The notes under the pieces were generated by a model. That model did no database searches, was not told where the DNA came from, and saw only the letters and a program-made list of their open reading frames with translations. The position numbers and the translations under genes are program-made. Source: a bacterium (GTDB taxonomy: Bacteria; Hinthialibacterota; Hinthialibacteria; H5-UNCL2). From it: a DNA stretch of 64,000 bases. This document shows, piece by piece, positions 16,995 to 26,782 of this stretch (position 1 is its first letter; each line of letters opens with the position of its first letter). The stretch spans positions 124,001 through 188,000 of the forward strand of contig JABTUV010000006.1 in NCBI GenBank assembly GCA_015075175.1, given 5' to 3'.

Positions 16995-19930
16995 ATGAAC
17001 CGCCGTATGGCTTGTTGTATGGCCGCGTCGTTGCTTGTCCCGCCGCTCTGCGGCGCCTCGACCACGCTGGTGCGCGGGCTGGTGGGCGCGCCCGACGACG
17101 GCTTTCAGCAGTCCTGGCACACCCATCTCGGCTTCCAGCCCGTCATCGGTGTGCGCCAGAAGGCGCCGGACCTGTCCATGTACTGGGGAACGGCGTTCGT
17201 GCCGCGCCGCGTGGAGACGGAGACGGTCACGTTCTCCTGGGTAGGCGCGATGGGCGGGGGGGTTTCGTCCGCCGGCAACTTCACGCTCTCCGTCAACGGC
17301 CATCCCGTCGTGCAATTCGACGTGGTCAGCCGCTCCACGCACTTTCCGGCGCGCTATTCCAGCTGCGACCTCTATTACGACGTACTCTGGACGCGGCCGG
17401 GCGGACGCTGGACGGAAAACGCCCTGGATACCTCCGGCCACTTCTTTCTGGTGGTCGATGCCAGCGCGTTGGAACCGGGCCGGCCGGTCATCCTGAGCGT
17501 GACGGGGACCGACATCGGCGAACACCGCTGGTTCGGCATCATCTACGACGCGACTATGGTCCCCGCCATGCCGCAGCGGCGCTGGCGGGAGTTTCGGCGC
17601 TATCCCGAGCCGGCCCAGCCGCCGCCCGCGACCGCCGAGGCGGGTTTTGAGCACTACCTGCCGCAGTACAGCGATCCGGGGTGCTTCACGCCCATCGGCT
17701 GGCCCGCCGACCCGGCGGAGACCGCCGTCTCGCCCACGGGCCAGCTTATGAGCGGACTCGACTATACCCGCTACGGGTCCGGAGTGGGGAGAAGCGAACC
17801 ACCGTACTATCGCCACAGCCTGGCGTTCGCTGTCTGGGACGGGCAGCGGCTCGTGCCCGTGGGCGCGGGCGCGCCCGCGCGGCAGAACCTCTATCGCGGG
17901 CGCTATCCCATGGTCTACACGAACTGGACGTGGTCCGACTTCAGCCTGCAGGGGACGGCTTTCTCCGAACCGCTTGCAGGCGACGGCTACGCGTCGGGCA
18001 CGGAGCGCACGCTGGCCTGGGCGGTATGGGACATCCGCAACTACGCGCGCGAGCCGCGTGAAATCACGCTGGTCGCCTTCTACGTGGGCGACGAAGATGC
18101 GCCCGCGCCGGAAATGGTCTGGCGCGACGGCGCCGTCCATCGGGACGGCAGCGCCCTCTTTTCCGCCGCTCCTTCCGAGGGATTCTCCCAGGAATTCCAT
18201 CCCGTCTTCCCGCCCGGGCTGGTCATCGACGCCAGTCGCCCCTTTGACGCGCTGATCGAGGACCGCGGCGCGGCCAACGCCCTGGTGGTGCGGGGCACGC
18301 TTCGCCCGGGCGAGTCCAAGCACGTCGCCTTCAACCGCGTCTTTGACTACCCCGACGCCTACCATTGGAAGGCGCCCCAGCTGCCGCCCGTCCCCGCCGA
18401 AGCGCTCACCGCGCGCGCCTGCGAGGCGGCTTTCAAGCGCACCGCGGAACGCTGGGAAACCCTCGAGAAGCGCTTCTGCTTTTTCCGGACTCCCCGACGC
18501 GCCTCAACCTCCTGGTCCGCAAGGCCATGCTGGACGGCTGCTTCCTCACCAAGAAATGGAACGGCCGCGACATCGTCTTCGACTCGGTGAATTATCGCTG
18601 CCAGTGGGACGACTCGAGCGCCAAGTGGTTCTACGCGCTGGACCTCTGGGGCGATCACGAAACCAGCGAGCGGCTGCTGGACACGGTTTTTGCGCGGCAG
18701 GGACAGCGCAAACCGGCGGGCGCGCGCACGCGCGAGGGTTGCTTTTCCGACGTGACCAATCTCGAACGGGACGGCAGCGCCGCCTCGTGGGCCTCCGGCA
18801 ACGGTTGGGCGCTGTGGGCCATGGCGCAGCACGCCCGCCTCTCCGGCGACCGCGACTGGCTGGCCCGCCATAAGGAGGCCATCCTGGCCGGCTGCGATTG
18901 GATCATCCGCGAGCGCGGATTCTCAAGAGAGACGCCCGACAACCCCTGCGCCGGCCTCCTCTACGGCAAGTTCGTCTGCGACCTGCCCGACCAGGGCCAG
19001 GTCTGCGGCGTGGGGTATTTCACCTACACCGACGCCATCAGCTACCTGGGCTTGCACCAGATGGGCCAGCTCCTCACCGACTGGGGCCACGCTGAAGGCG
19101 CGCGCATACTCACCGAGGCGGAAGCCTACCGCAAGGACATCCTGGCCGCGGTGGATAAACTGACCGACAAGACCCGCGATCCCTGGTTCATCCCCTGGAT
19201 GCTCCATGCCCCCCGACACGAGGATCGCTACTTCTACGACGTGTGCGGCCCCATCAACCTGGCGTTCGCGGGCGTCGTCCCGCGCACGGATGAGCGCATC
19301 GCGCACGTGATCCGCTGGATCGTCGAGCACGAGCATGGGGGCAGCTTGGAGGAGGCGGCGGCGGGCCGCCGTCATGCCCCCGAGGGCGCCATGTTCTACA
19401 GCCAGGACCTGGCCGTCGTGCTCCTGCAGCAGGGCCGCGTCCAGGACTTCCAGCGCATCTTCTACACCCTTCTGTCCGCCAACGTCTCCCACGACACGCT
19501 GACTACCTGCGAGTGGCGGCGCAACACCCAGCCGCACATCCATTCGATCGCCAGCCTCATGCGCATGTTTCGTACCATGCTGGTCGACGAGCGGGACGGA
19601 GGTCTCTATCTCCTGTCCGGCGTGCCGTTGAGTTGGACCAACATGGGCCAGGTGATCGAATTCCGGGAACTCCCCACGCGCTACGGGCCGGTGTCGCTCC
19701 TATGCAGCTCCCAGCTCTACATGCGGCTCGTGGTGGTGCGCGGCGGGCCGCAGCTGGCGGGCCTGCCCCTCTCGGTGCGCATCCCGCTGCCCGAAGGCTA
19801 TCGCATCTCCAGGGCGTACTCGCGCCCCGCTCAAATCCTGGAGATCGAGGGGGAGTGGGTGCGCTGGGAGGGCCATGCCGGCGACATCACCTTCCACATC
19901 GAGATCGATCGCGCCTCGGCGCCCCGTTAG
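16995..19930 (+). CDS. Large secreted glycoside-hydrolase-like protein (six-hairpin type), one frameshift
   Basis: ATG 16995 gives a signal peptide (MNRRMACCMAASLLVPPLCG). Residues about 25-490 are beta-rich (FTLSVNGHPVVQFDVVSRST, DALIEDRGAANALVVRGTLR). After a single-base shift near 18485 the frame continues RLNLLVRKAMLDGCFLTKKW then YRCQWDDSSAKWFYALDLWG, GCDWIIRERG, SHDTLTTCEWRRNTQPHIHS. The helical repeats with Trp/Asp/Glu-rich turns look like an (alpha/alpha)6 glycosidase barrel; the C-terminal beta segment closes such enzymes. About 978 residues. I cannot assign a GH family or substrate. It is probably periplasmic or extracellular and acts on plant or microbial polysaccharide. Stop TAG at 19928. 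Confidence 0.65.
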
Positions 19931-19984
19931 CAGCCCGTGAAAAAATCGTCCGACAGGGGGCGACCCGCTTGCGGCGGCCTTCCA

Positions 19985-20062
19985 AACTCCCGCCTGACAA
20001 GGGGGGTCGGGGGATGCCACGCGGCGGCAAGCAGCCACACTCCACATCGTCCGGCCCGGCAG
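19985..20062. repeat. Degenerate CCCCCCTTGTTAAGG-type repeat
   Basis: Contains AACTCCCGCCTGACAAGGGG followed by GGTCGGGGGATG, then GCGGCGGCAAGCAGC, the same two modules found at 12945-13092 and inside the DUF2298 gene. No gene in the 220-bp gap. Confidence 0.65.
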
Positions 20063-20150
20063 GGCGGCCCGCCGAAACATCCGCTGATCTTCGCAATGAC
20101 TTTTCCATGAGCGCCCGCAGTGCTATGCTGTGAGCTCACCTGGGAAGGAG

Positions 20151-20538
20151 ATGGCGAACATGGAAATGGAATTCGAAGACATCAAGACCGCGCTGCGGGA
20201 AGTGCTGCGCGAAGAGGGCGGGCCGCGACCGCGCCCTGGCCGCCAAGTGGGTCGGCGGCGAGGTCATCCTCCAACCGCGCGAAAGGGACAAGGCGCCCAA
20301 GTCCTTCACCATCGACTCGTTCCTCCACAAGATCGTGATGATCCGCGACCGTCTGCGCGTGCTGGAGGCCAAAATCAACAGCCATCCCAAGCTGGACGAC
20401 GCCGACCGGCTCGAGTTGCAGCAGTATATCACGCGCATCTACGGCAGCCTGACCACGTTCAACGTACTGTTCCGGGACAAGGCGGACCACTTTGTGGGTG
20501 AGCGGTCGGAGCGCGAGGGCGGCTCGGAGGGACAGTAA
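20151..20538 (+). CDS. Hypothetical coiled-coil-like protein, about 129 aa, one frameshift
   Basis: Not recognised. From ATG 20151 (preceded by GGAAGGAG): MANMEMEFEDIKTALREVLR, then after a shift near 20220 ALAAKWVGGEVILQPRERDK, APKSFTIDSFLHKIVMIRDR, then LRVLEAKINSHPKLDDADRL and LQQYITRIYGSLTTFNVLFR. It is charged and helical, with no signal or membrane segment; a cytoplasmic oligomer is plausible. Its TAA stop overlaps the next gene's ATG (TAATG), so the two are probably co-translated. Confidence 0.65.
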
Positions 20539-22343
20539 TGGCAGGGAAACGCGAGGGACAACCCCGGGCCGTCTACGCGCTCCTCACGGTGGTCGTGATC
20601 GTGGTCGCGCTCGTGGTGGGCTTGCAGTTGGCGAGCGAACGGCGCGGGCCGTCTTATACGCCGGTCGCGCCGGCGTCACTCCCGCCGGCAGGGCCGCCGG
20701 GAGTGACGCCCGCGCCCGTGGCCACGCCCGCGACTCCGTCGGCGGCGACGCCGGAAGTGGTCGCGGCCACCCAGGCGAGCCTGCCGCCGATGCCCGGACG
20801 CGCCGCCGGACAGCGCCCGCTGGTCTACGGGCGGGTGCAAAACGACCGCGCCCAGGCGCTGGCGCAGGCGCGCGTGGTCCTCTGGCGCGCCCGGAACGCC
20901 GCCGACCGCAGCGTGCACGCTCTCGCCGAAACCCGCACCGACGGCGAAGGTCGCTATTTCCTGGAGGCCCCCGGACCCGGCCACTACACCGTCGTCGCCG
21001 ACGCTTTCGGCTTCTCGCCCCTGGCCGAGTCGCGCCTGCGCTTCGCCGCCAGCGACGAGGTCGCCCAAGTCAACTTCACCCTCTCCGCCGGCAACCTGAT
21101 CGCCGGGCAGGTGCTCGGGACGGCCAACGATCCCATCGAGGGGGCGCTGGTCACTGCCGCCGACAGCCCCGACGTTTCCGTGCGCAAGCGCCCGGCGCGC
21201 CTTTTGATGGTTCCGCGCGCCTTCCAGTCCCATATGCGCCTTCCCGCTACCGACGGCCAGCTTTTGGAAATCGACGCGCCCATGGAGGAGTCGCCCTATC
21301 GCGCCGTGACCGACGCCAACGGCTACTACCAGATCCAGGGGCTGCCGGCGGGGGTGTACACGGTCAAGGTAACGCACTCGGGTTACGCGCCCGCCTTCCA
21401 GTTGTTCGTCGAGGCGGGACGGCGCGGCGTGGACTTCCAGCTCTCGCAGGGCGGCTCGATCTCCGGCTCCGTCGCCACGCAGGCCGGCCAGCCGGTCGTG
21501 GGCGCCGACCTGGCGCTCCTCTTCAAGCTGTGGGTTCCGGCGGGCGCGGTTCGCGGCGCGGAGTCGTATCGCCTGGGTCACTCCGAGACGTTGCGCGTCC
21601 AGAGCAGCTCGAGCGGCCGCTACATCTTCGACCGCCTGCCCGAAGGCGAGTATGACCTGTCGGTCAAGGCGCCCGGCCATCTGGAGGCGACGCAGCCGGT
21701 CGATCTGGCCCGCGATCAGCGCGTGGAGGGACTCGACTTCATCCTGGACGTGGAGTCGATCGTTTCGGGCAAGCTGACGGATGCCGACGGCAAGCCGCTG
21801 GGGGGCGGGATGGTGACCGCCACGCGCGTCGAGCCGGGCGAGCAAGGCGGCATCGCGGGCATCGCGGGCGCGGAGACGCGCGGCGAGAGCGACGCCTCCG
21901 GTCAGTACCGCATTGACAATTTGCCGGCGGGCCGTTACTGGTTGGCCGCCAGCCTGCCGGGCTATCAATGCTTGGAGCGGAAACAGATCGACGTGGAGGC
22001 GGGCGCGACGGTATCCGGCGTGGACTTCGTGCTCACGCGCCGCGCCGGCATTTTCGGCGTGGTGCTGGACGGCGCGGGCCGCCCCATCGCCGGCGCCGCC
22101 GTCCGCATGGGCACGCGCGAACTGGAGGCCACGCTGGAGCGCGCCCTGGAGATCATGGCCGACGGCGGCCAGCTGGAGGACATGGAGACGACCACCGACG
22201 CCGAGGGGCGCTTTTCGCTCGGCAATCTGAAAAACCGCGAGTACGAAATCGAGGTCTCCGCCGAGGGCTACGAAACACTCCATCTCTCCCTGCCGGCAGG
22301 CATGTCGGACGCCCGCATCGTGCTGAAAAAGGCGGAACGCTGA
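20538..22343 (+). CDS. Membrane-anchored protein with carboxypeptidase regulatory-like repeats
   Basis: 601 residues. One N-terminal membrane helix (AVYALLTVVVIVVALVVGLQ, residues 13-32) is followed by a Pro/Ala-rich linker. Five to six carboxypeptidase-regulatory-like (CarboxypepD_reg) beta-sandwich modules come next. Each has the G.V...P..A.V pattern and ends in L.AG.Y (DANGYYQIQGLPAGVYTVKV; DASGQYRIDNLPAGRYWLAA; DAEGRFSLGNLKNREYEIEV). Such modules are transthyretin-like folds in surface or periplasmic proteins, often carbohydrate- or adhesion-related. No catalytic domain is present. The 1-bp overlap with the upstream small gene suggests an operon. Confidence 0.85.
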   Translation: MAGKREGQPRAVYALLTVVVIVVALVVGLQLASERRGPSYTPVAPASLPPAGPPGVTPAPVATPATPSAATPEVVAATQASLPPMPGRAAGQRPLVYGRVQNDRAQALAQARVVLWRARNAADRSVHALAETRTDGEGRYFLEAPGPGHYTVVADAFGFSPLAESRLRFAASDEVAQVNFTLSAGNLIAGQVLGTANDPIEGALVTAADSPDVSVRKRPARLLMVPRAFQSHMRLPATDGQLLEIDAPMEESPYRAVTDANGYYQIQGLPAGVYTVKVTHSGYAPAFQLFVEAGRRGVDFQLSQGGSISGSVATQAGQPVVGADLALLFKLWVPAGAVRGAESYRLGHSETLRVQSSSSGRYIFDRLPEGEYDLSVKAPGHLEATQPVDLARDQRVEGLDFILDVESIVSGKLTDADGKPLGGGMVTATRVEPGEQGGIAGIAGAETRGESDASGQYRIDNLPAGRYWLAASLPGYQCLERKQIDVEAGATVSGVDFVLTRRAGIFGVVLDGAGRPIAGAAVRMGTRELEATLERALEIMADGGQLEDMETTTDAEGRFSLGNLKNREYEIEVSAEGYETLHLSLPAGMSDARIVLKKAER

Positions 22344-22436
22344 GTCGTCGGCTTGGCGGAGATAGGCGTGAGCTTTCGCGCCTGCCGGCCGTCTGTAAGT
22401 CCAGGGGCCATGCGTGGGTGGAAACTGTCCCGGTGG

Positions 22437-22532
22437 GAACTGTCATTTCGACCGAAGGGAGAAATCTCCGCCGGCGCATCAGGGGCCAAGTTGGAAGCAC
22501 CAGGTTTCTCCCTTCGGTCGAAATGACAGTTT
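22437..22532. repeat. TGTCATTTCGACCGAAGGGA hairpin repeat
   Basis: AACTGTCATTTCGACCGAAG and the inverted CTTCGGTCGAAATGACAG flank a GC-rich loop, followed by a further half-unit GCGGTCGAAACGACCG. This fills the 335-bp gap before the lipoprotein gene; no other feature is seen there. Confidence 0.85.
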
Positions 22533-22677
22533 GCGGTCGAAACGACCGGGAACCCGCTGGCGGCCGTACACGTTGAGAATGCAGGCTTGACGCGCTCGCG
22601 GCCGCCTGGTTAGCATGATCCGGTAAGTTGAAACGGGCCGGACGGCGCAAGTCAAGCAAGAAGGGATCGTCAACACC

Positions 22678-23241
22678 ATGAAAAAAACACTGCTTTCGGC
22701 GGTTGTCGCCGTCGCGCTCCTGGGATGCATGGAACCCCTGCTCGTGGACTTCGAGGCCAAGGATTACAGCTTCGACGGCAACCGCGACCGCGTCAGCCCC
22801 GCCCGCATCGTCAAGACCAACTTCTACATCGGCCAGGAGATGGAAGACGGTGAGATCGTCGGGGCGACCAACGAGTTCTACCTGGACGCTGACCGCGACT
22901 TCACCGTCTTCGCCGAAGTCCCCAAGGACCCCGACTTCGAGGACGGCGGACGCCTGACGTTCGAGATGCGCAATCCCGACAACCAGGTCATCGCGGTCGA
23001 GCATCGTCCCTATAATCCCAGAAAGATCGTGGGGTTCATCTTCGACGCCAGCAAGTTGGCGGCCCAGGGCGGAGAAGGGGAATGGACGGTGAACTTCTTC
23101 GCCGACGCCTCTCCGCTGGGCCGGCTGCCGTTCGGCATCTACAGCGACGTCGCCTCCGCCTCCAAGGCCAAGGAACTCCTGGCGGAAGAGAAGCGCAAAG
23201 AAGGCGGCGGACTTTCCGCCTCCGAGTATGTGGTGAAGTAG
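22678..23241 (+). CDS. Putative lipoprotein of unknown function, 187 aa
   Basis: ATG 22678 gives MKKTLLSAVVAVALLGCMEP: a short signal peptide ending in a lipobox (LLGC, cleavage before Cys17). The mature part is acidic and beta-rich (VDFEAKDYSFDGNRDRVSPA, GRLTFEMRNPDNQVIAVEHR, GEWTVNFFADASPLGRLPFG), resembling a sandwich-fold ligand-binding or assembly lipoprotein. It ends in a charged Lys/Glu helix. No Asp at +2, so outer-membrane transfer by Lol is plausible. Not recognised by family. Confidence 0.75.
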   Translation: MKKTLLSAVVAVALLGCMEPLLVDFEAKDYSFDGNRDRVSPARIVKTNFYIGQEMEDGEIVGATNEFYLDADRDFTVFAEVPKDPDFEDGGRLTFEMRNPDNQVIAVEHRPYNPRKIVGFIFDASKLAAQGGEGEWTVNFFADASPLGRLPFGIYSDVASASKAKELLAEEKRKEGGGLSASEYVVK

Positions 23242-23248
23242 CCGCGCC

Positions 23249-24508
23249 GTGTTGTTCCGCGTCGGAGTCGTCGTCCCAACCGACGCGCCTCCCGTCTTCG
23301 ACGCCCTGCTGCATATCGAAGCCGGGCGCATTGTCTCGCTGGCTCCCTGGCCCGTGCATAAACCACCCGGTGATTACGTGGACCGCGGCCAATGGGGCCT
23401 CCTGCCGGGTCTCGTCAATGCGCACTGCCACTTGGAGCTCTCCTGCCTTCGCGGCGTCATCGAACCGACCGCGACCTTTTCCGATTGGTTGCGGCGTCTC
23501 CTGGCCGAGATCGGCCGGTATACCGAAGCGCAGCGTCGCGCCGGCGCCGCCGAGGGCTAGGCGGAGCTGGCCGAGTCGGGAACCACGACCGTCCTGGACA
23601 TCGCCAACACGGACCATGCCTGGGAACCCTCGCGGCGCTCCGGCCTCCGCGTCCATTGGTTCCGCGAGCTGCTCGGATGGCGATGGCCGGCGCGTTGGGT
23701 GAGCTGGCGCGCCGCGCGCCGCAGCTGGAGCGAGCATCCCGACAGCGACCGCCTGATCGCCCACGTCTCGCCCCATGCGCCCTACAGCGCCCATCCCCGC
23801 CTCATCGTGAAGGCCGCCAAGTGGGCGTACCGCCACGGCAAACGCTGGGGCATCCATCTGGCGGAAACGGTCGAGGAACTGGACCTCCTGGCGACCGGCG
23901 GCGGCCCCATGCGCGACTTCCTCGGTGACTTCCTGGGCCGGAATTGGAGACCTTCCCGGCTGGTCGCGTTGGAGCATCTTGCGCAGATCTCCTGGCCGCG
24001 CGCCTGCCCGCCCCTGCTCTTTCATGCCAACCACTTGACGGCGCGGGAGTTCGACCTGGCGGCGCGCCTGGGCGTGGCCGTCGTCCACTGTCCCGGCAGC
24101 CATCGCTATTACGGCCGCACGACATTCCCGCTGGCAGAGTTTCTATCCAGGGGCATTCCCGTGTTCCTGGGAACCGACAGCCTGGCCAGCAACCAGCGCC
24201 TGGATATGCGACGCGAGGTGCGACTGCTGGTCGAAATGCACCCGGAGGTGGGGTGTGAGGCAGCCTTGCGCATGGCCGGCCGGGACGCGGCGGCCTGGCT
24301 GTCGGGAGCGGCTGCGCCGGTCGGACTGACCCCGGGCGCCCCTGCGGATCTGTGGTGGTGGCGGCTGCCGCAATCGCGCGGCCTTGCCGGTCCCACCGAG
24401 GCCCTCCTGGAGCGGCTGCTCTCCACCTCCGAAGCGAGTTCGGAGGTCTGGATCGCGGGCCAGGCCGTCCCCGCGCGTCGCAACCTCAACCTGTACTCCA
24501 GCCCATAG
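23249..24508 (+). CDS. Amidohydrolase (ATZ/TRZ group, aminofutalosine-deaminase-like) with internal UAG
   Basis: A metal-dependent deaminase-type hydrolase. The N-terminal beta sandwich is followed by the metal-binding motif GLVNAHCHLELS (HxH). Downstream are HVSPHAPYSAHPRLIVKAAK (His), WGIHLAETVEELDLL (His ligand plus Glu), VVHCPGSHRYYGR and FLGTDSLASNQRLDM (Asp ligand). NAHCHLELS is close to enzymes that deaminate aminodeoxyfutalosine in menaquinone synthesis, but the substrate is inferred weakly. Codon 104 is TAG (23558-23560) in an otherwise continuous frame, so the protein is truncated as read. TAG is a normal stop elsewhere here, so this is a nonsense mutation, an error or readthrough. 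About 420 codons. Confidence 0.75.
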
Positions 24509-24596
24509 GTGCGGACGCAAGTTCCTGTACTTTCCGCCGGAGTTTCGCGGTTGACCCCCGGCCCGGCGCTCCCTATCGTGCCCGCGGGAGGAGACG

Positions 24597-25292
24597 ATGC
24601 CGCATCCCTTCTGGCAGGATCGCCGCGCGCTGGTGACGCTGGGGCCGACGCGCGCGTACATCGATCCGGTGCGATACCTGGCCAACGTCTCCAGCGGGCG
24701 CCTGGGGACGGCCATCGCCGAGGCGCTCCTTTCCGCCGGCGCGGTGGTGGACGTGATCGCGGGCGAGGGCGCCGTGCATCCCAGGCCCGCCGAGCGCCTC
24801 GCGTTGCATCCCATCGCAACCGTGGAGGAGCTGGTGCGAACCGTCCATCGGCTCGCCGAGCGGCCCCATCCCGATGTCATCCTGCACCTGATGGCGGTGC
24901 TCGACTATCAGCCGGCCGCGCCCGCCAAACACAAGCTGCCGTCGGGAGCGGGCCGCCTGACGCTGGAGTTGGCGCCCACGCCCAAGGTGATCGACGCCAT
25001 GCGGCTTCTCTTTCCCGCGGCGTTTCTGGTAGGTTTCAAGTTGCAGAGCGGCGTCTCCGACGAGGCGCTCTTTGCCGAAGCGCGCGCACTCCTCGCCCGC
25101 AGCCGCGCCGACGCCGTGGTCTGCAACCTCCTGGAGGAGACGGAGCCGCACAATCATCGCGCCTGGCTCCTGGACGCTTCCGGAGCGCCTGTGGGAGATC
25201 AGTCCTGGCGCGGCAAGGAAGAGATCGCCCGCCGCCTGGTCGAAACTCTGCCTCAACTGGCGGTACACAAGGAGGCTCGTCATGCCCGCTAA
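24597..25292 (+). CDS. coaB: Phosphopantothenate-cysteine ligase (CoaB domain)
   Basis: Joins phosphopantothenate and cysteine in coenzyme A synthesis. 231 residues starting MPHPFWQDRRALVTLGPTRA; the glycine-rich nucleotide-binding start LVTLGPTRAYIDPVRYLANV then SSGRLGTAIAEALLSAGAVV is the CoaB signature. ELAPTPKVIDAMRLLFPAAF and VGFKLQ match its conserved LxxTPDIL...VGFAAE region, and ADAVVCNLL follows. Usually CoaB is fused after CoaC as CoaBC. Here it is a separate gene placed before coaC and overlapping it by 11 bp. The two together should give the normal two-step pathway. Confidence 0.85.
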   Translation: MPHPFWQDRRALVTLGPTRAYIDPVRYLANVSSGRLGTAIAEALLSAGAVVDVIAGEGAVHPRPAERLALHPIATVEELVRTVHRLAERPHPDVILHLMAVLDYQPAAPAKHKLPSGAGRLTLELAPTPKVIDAMRLLFPAAFLVGFKLQSGVSDEALFAEARALLARSRADAVVCNLLEETEPHNHRAWLLDASGAPVGDQSWRGKEEIARRLVETLPQLAVHKEARHAR

Positions 25293-25857
25293 GTCCAGCT
25301 CGTTCCGCGACGCGAAGATTCTCCTGGGAGTGACCGGCGGCATCGCCGCCTACAAGAGCGCCGCCCTCACCAGCCAGTTGCGCAGGGAGGGCGCGGTCGT
25401 CCAGGTCGTCATGACCGAGCACGCCACAAAGTTCGTCACGCCTCTGACGTTCCTCTCCCTCTCGCGTCGGCCCGTGCGCGTGGGCATGTTCGAGCCGCGC
25501 GAGGAAGCCGACATCGAGCACATCGCGCTGGCCGACTGGCCCGACTTGGTCGTGGTCGCGCCCTGCACCGCCAATCTCATGGGCAAGATTACCGCCGGCA
25601 TCGCCGACGATCTCCTCTCCACCATCCTCCTGGCTACCACCGCGCCGGTTCTCCTGGCGCCCGCCATGAACGTGCACATGTGGGAGCATCCGGCCACGCA
25701 GCGCAATCTGGCGACGCTGGTCGAGTGGGGCTACCACACCGTCGGACCCGAGGAAGGCGACCTGGCCTGCGGCTACACCGGTAAGGGTCGCATGAGCGAG
25801 CCGGAGGAAATTCTGGCGCGCATTCGGCAGTTGCTGAAGAAAGGCAAGCGGGGTTGA
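25282..25857 (+). CDS. coaC: Phosphopantothenoylcysteine decarboxylase (CoaC, flavoprotein)
   Basis: Decarboxylates 4'-phosphopantothenoyl-cysteine using FMN. 191 residues from ATG 25282. GVTGGIAAYKSAALTSQLRR is the flavoprotein N-terminal signature. IEHIALADWPDLVVVAPCTA (substrate His) is followed by NLMGKITAGIADDLLSTILL and VLLAPAMNVHMWEHPATQRN (the PXMNxxMW motif that binds FMN and substrate). The clamp Cys region GDLACGYTGKGRM is intact. The gene overlaps coaB, so the pair is co-expressed; the order is reversed relative to the common fused CoaBC. Confidence 0.92.
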   Translation: MPAKSSSFRDAKILLGVTGGIAAYKSAALTSQLRREGAVVQVVMTEHATKFVTPLTFLSLSRRPVRVGMFEPREEADIEHIALADWPDLVVVAPCTANLMGKITAGIADDLLSTILLATTAPVLLAPAMNVHMWEHPATQRNLATLVEWGYHTVGPEEGDLACGYTGKGRMSEPEEILARIRQLLKKGKRG

Positions 25858-25865
25858 AGCCGGAA

Positions 25866-26013
25866 CTGTCATTTCGACCGTATCTGTCATTTCGACCGTA
25901 TCTGTCATTTCGACCGTATCTGTCATTTCGACCGAAGGGAGAAATCTTTTCTCCCGCCGTTGCCGCAGGTCGGGCGCATAGCAGAAGATTTCTCCCTTCG
26001 GTCGAAATGACAG
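25866..26013. repeat. TGTCATTTCGACCG hairpin repeat with fourfold left arm
   Basis: The unit CTGTCATTTCGACCGTAT is repeated in tandem (starting at 25865, 25883, 25901 and, with AAGGGA in place of TAT, 25919). Then come a loop and the inverted arm ATTTCTCCCTTCGGTCGAAA ending 26011. The left-arm amplification mirrors the right-arm amplification at 14725-14785. Confidence 0.9.
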
Positions 26014-26050
26014 CTGCATGCCTGCGGTTGGTCGGAGGTCAGTCAGGCGT

Positions 26051-26782
26051 TCAGAAGGTCAGCGCGTAGAAGATGATTTTGAGGCCCAGTTGGAAGGCGT
26101 GGTCGCGCTGCTTCTCGCCGTCGGGCGTGCACGGGTGTCCTTCCCACGCGCAGCCCAGGTCGTTGCTGCACAGAACCAGCGGCGTGCGGTCTTTCACCGT
26201 CACGCCCTCCATGTAGCTGACGATTCGCTTGTCTCCGCCCAGTACCTCGTCAAGGTTGAAGAAGCAGTGGTACACGGGATGGCTCATGGGCAGCGGCTGA
26301 AGCGACTGATCGGGAAAAAGCCCGGCGGCCAGCGCGCGCGCCGACTGGTCGAACCCGCGCCCCAACGTCCCCGAGCAATCGTCCAGGAAGAGAAAGGCCC
26401 CCCGCAAGAGAACGGCCTTGAGCGCCTCGGGTCCGCCCACCGGCAGGGTGAAGTTCTCGTGCCCGGTGAGATAGAGCAGCGGATACTTCTCCAGGTCCTC
26501 TTTTCTGGCCTCGATGACGGTCTCCTGGTAGGGCGCGGTGAGGTTGGTGTTCTCCGTGACTTTCTGGATCAGGTTGAGGTCGGAACTGGCGGCCATGCCC
26601 TGCCCCTTCATGTCGGTGTACCAGTCGCCGGTGTCGGTCTTGAGGCGAGCCCAGACGAAATCGCCCTCCAACGCCGCCAGCGCGCGCCCCAAACTCACGG
26701 TTGAAACTCCCGCCAGAAGCGCCATGTGCGACAGGAAATGTCGCCGCGCGTGCTTGTCATGCTGCGAGAAGAACGACTTCAT
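26051..26782 (-). CDS. DUF4159 domain protein with Tat-like signal
   Basis: 243 residues. The N-terminus HARRHFLSHMALLAGVSTVS is a twin-Arg signal-like sequence. The DUF4159 domain follows: FVWARLKTDTGDWYTDMKGQ, LYLTGHENFTLP, LRGAFLFLDDCSGTLGRGFD, LPMSHPVYHCFFNLDEV. The family has a glutamine-amidotransferase-like fold of unknown role, often encoded beside MoxR/DUF58/VWA genes. Its ATG overlaps the TGA of the upstream DUF4175-like gene (ATGA), marking an operon. Probably periplasmic. Confidence 0.85.
   Translation of the reverse strand: MKSFFSQHDKHARRHFLSHMALLAGVSTVSLGRALAALEGDFVWARLKTDTGDWYTDMKGQGMAASSDLNLIQKVTENTNLTAPYQETVIEARKEDLEKYPLLYLTGHENFTLPVGGPEALKAVLLRGAFLFLDDCSGTLGRGFDQSARALAAGLFPDQSLQPLPMSHPVYHCFFNLDEVLGGDKRIVSYMEGVTVKDRTPLVLCSNDLGCAWEGHPCTPDGEKQRDHAFQLGLKIIFYALTF

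Noticed and set aside
23249-24508. UAG recoding as a genetic-code change
   Set aside because: Several neighbouring genes end properly in TAG, so UAG is a normal stop here.
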